From assembly GCF_046630445.1 (NCBI RefSeq), contig NC_092333.1, forward strand, positions 360,285,501 to 360,349,500: 64,000 nucleotides of DNA. The letters run 5' to 3'. A model generated the notes under the pieces. It did no database searches. It was not told the DNA's origin and saw only the letters and a list, made by a program, of their open reading frames with translations. Of this stretch, positions 55,544-64,000 are shown piece by piece (position 1 is the stretch's first letter; each line of letters starts with the position of its first letter). The position numbers and the translations under genes are program-made. This DNA comes from Rutidosis leptorrhynchoides. Lineage: Eukaryota > Streptophyta > Magnoliopsida > Asterales > Asteraceae.

Positions 55544-56949
55544 TGTAAAACTCGATTATTTATTGTACATGAGTATTTTAGGGTGTACATAAAGTGTGTG
55601 AAGCGTACTGTAAAAGTAAAGCTCGAAAACTGTACAGACAAGCGTGCGCGCCGCGCACAGTTATGGGAGCGCACCGCGCATGGGGCCTGGTGACAGATTT
55701 CTGCTTTTTCTAATTTGAGTTAAATGAGGGGCATTTTGGTCTTTTCACTTGGGGACGGATTTGTAGCCTTATTATCAGACTTGGAGTCAATTTTGGATCA
55801 TATTTACATCCACACAAACACTCTCATTCATTCTTAGAGAGAGAGAGAGAGAGATTTCTAGAGAGATATTTGGAGATTTGGGGAAGAAGGAGCTCGAATC
55901 GATCAAAAGCTCGAGTGTTAAAGTTTTTCATCTCGCTCCTAGCTACGTTGGGGTAGTATTGGTAAGTTCTAACTCCGAGTTTTCATAGTTTGATTAGCTT
56001 TCATAATTGGGGTTTTGAATTGTGTGTTCTTGAGTAAAACCCACTAGTTGATAAATGGGTAAATAAGCTAGTAAATGGTGTTGATGACCATTGTTGGTAG
56101 GTTTTGGGTTTGGTTGATAAAACTGATTAGTTGATAATCATGTTCTTGTGTAATATCACTATTTAACTTAGGTTATAAGTGATTAAAGGTATAGGCTTGC
56201 CAAATTGGTGTTTTGACTTGAGATTAGGTCAAAAATGGGTTTTGTGCCAATTGATGCAAGTAATGTGTTTTGATGATGATACATTGAGTAAAATGGGGTA
56301 TTAGGACATAATCACTAGTTGATTGTGATTATGGGTGTTTTGGGCGAGATTGACTTAGTCAAATTTGGAAGTAAGTGCTAATGGGTCAAAATTTGCAACA
56401 AGTGTAAAATTGGGTTGGTTTGTAAATCCTCCCTAATTGTATTGTTGTTGTGTGATTAATGGAATAGGTACTTTCCATTGGCGATTGCAGATTTTGGTAT
56501 TGCATTGCTCAAGGCACCAAGGTGAGTGGAATAATTATGCGTATATGTATATGGCGTATTTATTTGTGAATGTTATGGTATGAACCACGAGCCGGTAGTA
56601 CCATAGCATGTATGTGACGAGTGTCATGATGTGAACCACGAGCCGGTAGCATTAAGTGTGAACTACGAGTCGGTAGCACTATAAAATCATGATGTGAACC
56701 ATGAGCCGGTAGCATCGAGTGTGAACCACGAGCCGGTAGCACTATAAAATGAGGCGTGAACCACGAGCTGGTAGCGCCAAAGTGTGAACCACGAGCTGGT
56801 AGCACTATAAACGAGTGAGACTCAAATGCGTAGTGGCGTGAACCACGAGGCGGTAGCGTCATAGCATTACGTATGGTGTGAACCACGAGCCGGTAGCACC
56901 ATAGCATTTATGGTTAACCATATTATGTTGTTGGATATTGTTTAGCATG

Positions 56950-57004
<55 letters not shown>

Positions 57005-57663
57005 GTTGAGTATATGCTAATGTGGTGTTGTGATAGTGTACGAGTCGTTATCATTATGAGTATGACGGCATGCTATTTGACTTGTATTTTCGAATGAGGT
57101 ATTTGGTGGGTGCGAACGCAAATAGATGGGGTATATACGTGCATGTATAATTGTTGCACTCACTAAGCTTTGCTTACCCTCTCATTGTTTATCTTTTTAT
57201 AGGCTCCGGCGGAGACAAGGGTAAGGGCATTCGTATGGATTAGAGATCCCGCTTTGTTTGTTAGGGAACGCTTTTGATGTGATAACTTTTGGAGTTGACC
57301 GAGATTTGGGTAGTTTAAACCCCCAAACATCATGCTCATAGTGTCATTTGGAAATTACACTAATGTGGTCGAAACTCATGTTTTGTATGAAACTCGTAAT
57401 TTGGGTCGATGTGGGCCCCGTTTTGTAAAACTTGTTTTATTATTGAAACGTGTTAGTTTTACATATAAGAACATGTTGTGAAAAGCGTTTCGTCTAAATA
57501 TGTCGGGAAGTGGGTGATCTTTAATTGAAATTTGGCAAAACCGAACAGAACCTGAATTGGCTTGTGCGCGCCGCGCACTCATGGGGCTACGCGCCGCGCA
57601 CCCCATCTGTAAAAAAAAAAAATATTTCGCGTATTCGGTTGGATATTGGGTTGGGTCATTACA
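55544..57663 (+). repeat. 3' LTR of the gag-only element
   Basis: Matches 29211-31287 along its length. It is longer mainly because two GC-rich GCGCGCCGCGCAC patches are duplicated (about 55645-55685 and 57566-57600). Confidence 0.95.
56574..56904 (+). repeat. array of nine hairpin repeats with covarying stems (3' LTR copy)
   Basis: Same nine units. Relative to the first LTR, most changes fall in the loop core (for example GAGCTGG in units 6 and 7, GAGGCGG in unit 8), while stems are kept; the one stem change in unit 2 (CATTA) still allows a G-T pair. Confidence 0.9.
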
Positions 57664-58053
57664 AGTGGTATCAGAGCATGGTCTAAGGGATTTAGGCAAC
57701 TTGAGATAGGTGTCTAAACTTAGACTTTATTGTGTATGCGCTTTATGCGGGACTTGTAGGATTTCGGGTCGGACCGGGAGTGGTTAGTGTCTAGGTTTAT
57801 GTGAACTAACCTTGCGCTAATTGTTTTGTGTTGTGGTTGCAATCGTCAAGCGAGATAAACGTTGTACTAGCAAGTTAATGCGACGTGCTCGCGTAACAAT
57901 GATTAGCTACCATTGTTACGGGTTCAAATCGTGTCAAACGAGCGATGTACGACGAGTGTCAAGCAAGATGGGGCGGTGTGGTATATATGTCATTTCCTTT
58001 AAGTTTCGTTGTTTAATCGATGTGCATTCTTTAGAATGAAGACTGAAGATGGG
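57664..58053 (+). mobile_element. second internal region start of the gag-only family (tandem)
   Basis: It repeats the PBS (57666-57677), leader and gag start (ATG 58036) found after the first LTR, then stops matching after GAAGATGGG at 58053. So the array is LTR-internal-LTR-internal. Confidence 0.9.
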
Positions 58054-58130
58054 TTGGTTTACCCTTAAAAGCGGCGCTTTTGACATTGAAATAGTGTAGG
58101 TTCGAATTTTACTAAGTGTTAAACCAACCC
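58051..58130. repeat. 80-bp tRNA-like foldable segment at an insertion border
   Basis: GGGTTGGTTTA at one end and TAAACCAACCC at the other can pair over 11 bp. Inside are the hairpin AAAAGCGGCGCTTTT and GGTTCGAAT, which resembles a tRNA B box. Not a recognisable functional tRNA. Confidence 0.4.
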
Positions 58131-58500
58131 ATTAAACCCCAATCATAAGTCTCACAGTACAAGGACCCAATACAAGTTTATTATGATCCAAAACACATCC
58201 GTTCACATTTTTAAGCACCACATGACCATAATAATTCATTAATTGCAGCAAAATGACCCGATACAATTAAGGCGACAATTTTGACCCAATTACACCAAAA
58301 CAAATGATTAAGACTCGACATCCCAATCCAGTACCATGAGCATGATCCCAGGGATTTTACCAAACCCCCAACCAACATCCAAAGCTAATGCTACTCCGCC
58401 AAGTCAACTTCTAGCAACCTAGCCAAGCTACTGGAATCCTCCAATACATCAAACGGTACCTATACAAAAAGGTAAACAATGAGCTATATTATACTCTGGG
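58131..58500. other. unassigned repeat-like sequence
   Basis: No ORF or terminus recognised. It lies between the end of the gag-only match and the LTR-like region. Confidence 0.4.
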
Positions 58501-60651
58501 ATCTTACTACATGTGGATTACTTTCGTTTATATGTTAAAACGTTCCTTTAAGTACGTAGGTTACTTAACTTGATCCCCGGAAGCCTTTATGACCGTTAGT
58601 GTCACTTGACGTTTAGAACGAACTGCGTACTGTGTACACGTTTGACTTTGGTCATAATCGGAATATTATGACTACGAAACACTAATTGTTATTTTATAAT
58701 AACAATTACTTGAGTTTTTGGATGCTTAATTACGCTTAGTAATTTACTAGAGCACACTAGTTAGTCTTGTTGGACTTTCTACCTTGTTGGACTTTAGCCC
58801 ACCCTACACTAGCTAGTGGACTATTTAATTAGCCCAATTTTAATAAGTTAGTGACCCATATTAATGTAAGGCAAATGCCCATTTATTAGAGGGAACATAC
58901 TAGCATTTTTGTTAACCATAATCCATAATGTGGCATGGGATCCTAACATAAGCACCAACTTTAGACAACCATTAACCAAAAAGCAAAAAGGTGTCCCCCT
59001 TGTCCCCTCCCATAACCCACGGCCACCACCACCTCCCCACACCATCACCTTCTATAAATACCAAGCTTATTCATCCCATTTCACACTTGAGCTCATTCAC
59101 AAATTACACACACATACTCTCTAATTCTCTCTAGTCTTTCTCACTCTAAAAAGTGTAAGTTTTAAACTTTCTTCTTCTTCCCTTCTCATTCACGACATCA
59201 TCATCATCAAAGGGTCTAGCTCTTTAGCTTTTAGATCTTGTTATATCTTGTAGATTCAAACTTTTATTTAAATCCTTCAAGAACATGGAAGATTCAAGCT
59301 TTATAGCTTTGAATCTTCACTTATTTTGTTAGATCTAAATCTTTTAGCTTTTAATCTCTTTATTTTATTGTAAAGATTCAAACTTGTGTTTGTAATCTTC
59401 ATGTAACTTGAAGATCTAGCTTCATACTTCAAGGATCTTCAAGAACAACCAAGATTCAAACTTTTTAGCTTTGAATCATCATTTCTTTTGTTGGATCTAA
59501 GTTTTCTAACTTATGATCTCATTATTTTGTTATAAAGATCAAAACTTGTGTTTACGATCTTCATGTAACTTGAAGGTCTAAGCTTTATGCTTCAAGATCT
59601 TCTAGAACACCAAAGATTCAAGCTTTCTAGCTTTGTAATCTCATAAATTGTGTGAAAAGGATCCAAGCTATCTAGCTTAGGGTTCGATTACTTTATTTGA
59701 TCAAGATTGTGTTCATACTTGTTTGATTGAAGGAAATTTTGTAGCTTTAGTTGTAAATAGAACTTGTATTTGTGTTAAGACTAAGAATATGATGTAACCT
59801 TGGTTCATCATCCTTCTAAAACTCTTAAGTGAGTTGTATTCTTACTTGGTCTTAACATATTTTGTGTTGATAGTTGAATCTTGGTCAAAGTGATGCTAAC
59901 ACATCAATGAGTTGTACACTTGAAGCTACAAGCATCAAGGATGAGAACCGTGATGAGCATCAAGCACCAAGAATCCCACCGGAGCACTTGTTTACTGATT
60001 TTTGGAGTCTGATCAGACTCTCTGGGCTTCTGGAAAGTTGATTTTCAGATATTTCGTTTCGAGTAGATGACTTTTTGTTTAGGCCTCGCCAAATCCGATA
60101 TACGGTTTAGGATTTATAGCCTTCCGAAAGTCACTACGCCTTTGTAACGTTATGCTGAAAATTTATGACCTACTCGTACTTAAACCGTCGCCACGATCAA
60201 ACGAAGATGAGTTAGGTTCTAAAAATTTGTCAGAGGTTATAGGACTCACATACGGAGCCTTGGACACTGACTACGCATCTTTTCGATTTGTATAGAGGTC
60301 GTAACAGCTGTCCAAAGTCAGCCTTTTGTTTCAATCTCTATTCTTGCTAAACTTACCTTAGCTTTGATGAATGATGATGATGTTGATGATCACATTTAAA
60401 CTAATTTATTCACTTTTAAACTTTTGGGGACAACATAATGACCTAGTGACCTTTGACTTAGGTTGACGACCTTTCGGACCGACTTACTACTGCATACGTT
60501 TCATATCGACTTTTACTGCTTATTCACTGTGAGTTATAGCATCCCTTTACTATTTTCACTATTTTTGGGACTGAGAATACATGCGCTTTTTACGTTTTAC
60601 ATACTAGACATGAGTACTTAAACTTTATATATGTGTGGGTTACAAAACGGC
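58501..60651 (+). mobile_element. truncated LTR-like sequence, same broad family as the solo LTRs
   Basis: The stretch GAGAATACATGCG with following TTTACATACTAGAC (60571-60610) matches the corresponding part of the solo LTR at 36392-39536 (38754-38795). The right side is cut by the Athila LTR at 60652. The left border is unclear. A TATA box and a CT-rich leader lie inside. Confidence 0.6.
59053..59060 (+). promoter_or_regulatory. probable LTR TATA box
   Basis: TATAAATA is followed 30-60 bp later by a CA/CT-rich stretch ending in CTCTCTAATTCTCTCTAG, typical of a plant LTR promoter and leader. Confidence 0.5.
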
Positions 60652-61254
60652 TGATAATGCTAAAAACGAACATATATTTCATAGCATTATCCCTCAAGAA
60701 AGACAAGCTTTTATTTGCAATTATTCTATTTATAAGTAATATTCGTTTAAGTAATAAAAGGAGAAGACAAAAGACAGATTCGACGATTTGAAGATGCAAA
60801 TGACTAAAAAGCTAAAAAGTACAAAGTACAATCAAAGTGGTTCAAATTATTGATGAGAAATGTCTAAAAGTTACAAGAGTACGAGCCGCAAAACGCAAAA
60901 TACAAGATATTAAATTGTACGCAAGGACGTTCGAAAATCCAGAACCGGGACCAGAGTCAACTTTCAACGCGCAACACAACGGACCTAAAATTACGAGTCA
61001 ACTATGCACAAGAATATAATATAATATATATATATAATTATATAAAATTATATATATTATATTATATATTATTAAAATCTAAGCAGCCCACGTTTTGGAA
61101 TGTTATGTGTCCAGTAAAAGGCGGCCATGCGATCGCATGGCCTGGAGGAACAAACTCCATGCGATCACATGGAGTATTGTTGCAGCTGAGGTCCTATAAA
61201 GTTCGCGTGTTTTGGCCGAATTTTTTACATATTATTCAATCTTTCTCTCTCACG

Positions 61255-61344
<90 letters not shown>

Positions 61345-62302
61345 TATAATTTTAATTTTAATTTAAGATTAATAATAATAAGGGTATGTTAGCGAATGTT
61401 GTAAGTGTATAAGTCGAAATTCTGTCCGTGTAACGCTACGCTATTATTAATCATTGTAAGTTATGTTCAACATTTTTAAATTAATGTCTCGTAGCTAAGT
61501 TATTATTATGCTTATTTAAATTGAAGTAATCGTGATGTTGGGCTAAAATATTAAAGACGGGGTAATTGGGCTTTGTACCATAATTGGGGTTTGGACAAAA
61601 GAACGACACTTGTGGAAATTAGACTATGGGCTATTAATGGGCTTTATATTTGTTTAATTGAATGATAGTTCGTTAATTTAATATAAAGATTTACAATTGG
61701 ACGTAATTATAAATAACCATATACACTAGATCGGACACGATGAGCGGGATATTTATAAGTACTAATAATCGTTCATTTAACCGGACACGGGAATAGATTA
61801 ATAGTCAATAGACTCATTAAAACAGGGGTGAATTATGTACAAGGACACTTGGCGTAATTGTTAACAAAGTATTAACACCTTGTTATAGTTTAAGTCCCTA
61901 ATTAGTTGGAATATTTGACTTCGAATATAAGGATAATTTGACGAGGACACTCGCACTTTATATTTATGACTGATGGACTGTTATGGACAAAAACCAGATG
62001 GACATATCGAATAATCCAGGACAAAGGACAATTAACCCATGGTAATAAACTAAAATCAACACGTCAAACATCATGATTACGGAAGTTTAAATAAGCATAA
62101 TTCCTTTATTTTATATCTCATCGCAATTTTATTTACCGTCATTTTATTTATTGCACTTTAATTATTGTCATTTACTTTACACTTTAAATTAAGTTATATT
62201 TATTTTTAATATTTTACATTAGGTTTTAACTGCGACTAAAGTTTTAAAATCGACAAACCGGTCATTAAACGGTAAAAACCCCCTTTTATAATAATAGTAC
62301 TA

Positions 62303-62379
<77 letters not shown>

Positions 62380-62615
62380 TTATACAAATATAGTTTAAAA
62401 ATATAGCGTTAAACTTGGCTAGTTCCCTGTGGACGAACCGAACTTACTAAAAACTACACTACTGTACGATTAGGTACACTGCCTATAAGTATTGTAGCAA
62501 GATTTAGGTATATCCACTCTATAAATAAATAAATAACTTGTGTAAAATTGTATCGTATTTAATAGTTTTTCATAATAAATATATAACTATTTTGTATACA
62601 CCTCTACGCACATCA
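60652..62615 (+). repeat. 5' LTR of Athila element 2
   Basis: It starts TGATAATGCTAAAAACG and ends ACATCA. (TA)n runs at about 61256-61340 and 62307-62372. Palindromes at 61126-61139 and 61158-61171 (one base changed). Confidence 0.95.
61123..61174. promoter_or_regulatory. paired palindromes in LTR of Athila 2
   Basis: GGCCATGCGATCGCATGGCC is a perfect 20-bp palindrome; the second copy has ATCACATG in place of ATCGCATG but keeps mirrored CTC/GAG flanks. Confidence 0.8.
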
Positions 62616-62623
62616 AGTATTTT

Positions 62624-62640
62624 TGGCGCCGCTGCCGGGA
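62624..62640 (+). other. Athila 2 primer binding site (tRNA-Asp type)
   Basis: TGGCGCCGCTGCCGGGA lies eight bases after the LTR. Confidence 0.92.
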
Positions 62641-63932
62641 AAAAACAACGCCGAAAGCGAAACGCTATAATAAAAAAAAGATTTTTATTAAGTTTTAATT
62701 TCTTTTTGTAAAAATACGTTTTAAATATTAAAAATACAAAAATATAAAAAGAAAAACAAAATATATATATTTTGAAGAGTTGTTCAAAATATATAAAATT
62801 ATAAAGTATTTTTATTTCTATTTTAATTTTTAAATATAAGTTTTATAAAATTTATACAAATATTTTATATAAATATAAAAACATAAAAAATATAATAATA
62901 ATTAAAAGTATTCGGGCCGACACTACAGCAGCCCAACTAATTAGGCCTGGATCCACGACTCATGCGACCGCATGGAATTATAACTTCATACTCATGCGAT
63001 CGCATGACTTGAAGTGACAGGTCTGGTACCTTGGATCCATCGAATTAAGGTTAGGTTTTAATTATTATTATTATTAATTAATTAAGATTAGGGTTAATTA
63101 TTTAATTAATTAGTTTTAATTTTATTTATTATTGTAATATTTAGTTTAAATTAGTTTTATTAGTTTTAAAATTAATACTTTTATAAAATAATAATATAAA
63201 AATAATATTTTTATAAATTTTTTTTTTGTACTTTTATAACTTTAAGTTTTATTTTTATATTTGTATCTTTTTAATCGTTTAATTCGTAATTTGTAATTTT
63301 TCGTTCGTAATTAGTTCGTAACTTAGTATTTTGCCGTAGTTATTTTATATTTCTAGATTTTTAGACTTTGCCGAAAAATCCCTTAAGTGCTTTTTCTTTA
63401 GACTAAGATTTAGATGCTTTAGAATTTTGCGACGCCGTTTTAAGATTTTAGTACTTTTACTTTTTAAGTTATTGCCGTTTTGGATATAGAATTCCTTTTA
63501 AGCTTTAGTACATTTAGACGTAACTTTTAATTCTTAGTGTTTAGACTTTTAAGTTTCGACGCGCTACGTTCTTTTTATTATTTTTCGACCTTTTTCAACG
63601 CACTCTTTTTCTTTCTTATTCCAAAGAAAGCGGGCTATTGCTAAATAAAAGAAGAATCATCTTTGGACATAGAATTTTCTATTTCTTCTCTAAAATTTCT
63701 TTAAATTTCGACGAAAAATTATTTTAAGTGTTTAAATTGATAGACATCCAAAATTTTCTGGTTCGTAGTAATAGTTGGATTTGTTAGTGGCGAGTTGTGG
63801 GCTTCCGATTTAAAGGGTCCTGGCTACCTGCTGCATCTATTGGCTATTCGAAACGTGGGCAAAATCAGAAAAGTCTATTAATTTGATAACTTATATAATT
63901 TTTATTTTTATAACTAATAGGATATTCAGTGA
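62641..63932 (+). other. Athila 2 leader, with palindrome pair
   Basis: Untranslated AT-rich leader colinear with 48576-50048. Palindrome cores 62961-62974 (ACCG variant) and 62993-63006. Confidence 0.75.
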
Positions 63933-64000
63933 ATGCACCGAGCAAAACGTTCACCACCTTTCATACGTTCACCACCTGTAACTCGATCAAGACATCTAGC
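63933..64000 (+). CDS. Athila 2 gag, N-terminus only
   Basis: ATG at 63933 reads MHRAKRSPPFIRSPPVTRSR and remains open to the window end. It matches the start of gag in element 1, where codon 3 is a stop. An acceptor-like TAATAG lies just upstream. Confidence 0.8.
   Translation, partial: MHRAKRSPPFIRSPPVTRSRHL

Larger units (their letters stand above)
29211..57663 (+). mobile_element. gag-only (TR-GAG-like) LTR retrotransposon carrying a nested Athila
   Basis: Two ~2.1-kb LTRs (29211-31287, 55544-57663) begin TGTAARACYCG and end in TTACA. An initiator-Met-type PBS follows the first and a purine tract precedes the second. The own internal region is only about 3.9 kb once the Athila insertion (31787-52145 plus one TSD) is removed. 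It encodes a zinc-knuckle gag and no recognisable protease, RT or integrase, so it would depend on another element. The flanking TSD cannot be tested because the internal region restarts after the second LTR. Confidence 0.85.
60652..64000 (+). mobile_element. second Athila element, + orientation, cut by window edge
   Basis: A 5' LTR (60652-62615), PBS and leader are followed by the first codons of gag. It is clearly diverged from element 1 but colinear, and opposite in orientation. Confidence 0.93.

Noticed and set aside
58501-60651. Complete solo LTR with TSD
   Set aside because: No TGTARTGACCC start and no right end; only internal similarity to the solo LTRs can be shown.

Overview
This window is nuclear DNA from a eudicot plant. 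Genes have introns, there is an intronless DYW-type PPR gene, a CAD1/NSL1-type MACPF gene with plant splice sites, and an AT-rich background full of nested LTR retrotransposons. The LTR and repeat families look like Asteraceae to me, but that is an impression from memory and not a demonstrated result. All gene calls come from reading translations and splice signals by eye.

Left third (1-12.3 kb), the gene-bearing part. A broken GRF zinc-finger gene runs off the left edge. Next is a Helitron-like tract (about 1.9-4.58 kb) with an RPA-type OB-fold scrap, an antisense two-exon fragment of a GAPDH gene, and a 3' end of hairpin plus CTAG. Two probably intact genes follow, transcribed towards each other: NSL1-like (5168-8280, +, six exons, 617 aa) and a 934-aa PPR-DYW protein (9029-11833, -).

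Middle (12.3-29.2 kb) holds gene debris and small transposons. It contains two unrelated minisatellites either side of a Myb/SANT-like remnant, an antisense fusion of an RPS15a 5' piece to an RPS6 3' piece, and a LINE with an inverted 5' end that was later split by a 2.9-kb solo LTR. Further on are a foldback element with telomere-like repeats in its centre, two more LINE tails, and a 647-bp hAT-type element with a perfect 8-bp target duplication.

Right half (29.2-64 kb) is one retrotransposon nest with boundaries readable to the base. A LINE ORF ends at the LTR of a gag-only element (29211-57663). That element carries six CCHC knuckles, no visible pol, and an array of nine covarying hairpins in each LTR. 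A complete 20.4-kb Athila-type Ty3/gypsy element (31787-52145, minus strand, TSD AGTAG) is inserted in its gag gene. Inside the Athila env-like ORF sits another solo LTR (36392-39536, TSD GAGGG). After the second LTR of the gag-only element its internal region starts again (tandem arrangement), followed by a related LTR-like sequence and a second Athila copy in + orientation (from 60652) that runs off the right edge.

The two most unusual signals are the in-LTR hairpin array, whose stems change sequence but stay complementary, and paired perfect palindromes with core CATGCGATCGCATG that recur at three set places in the Athila elements.
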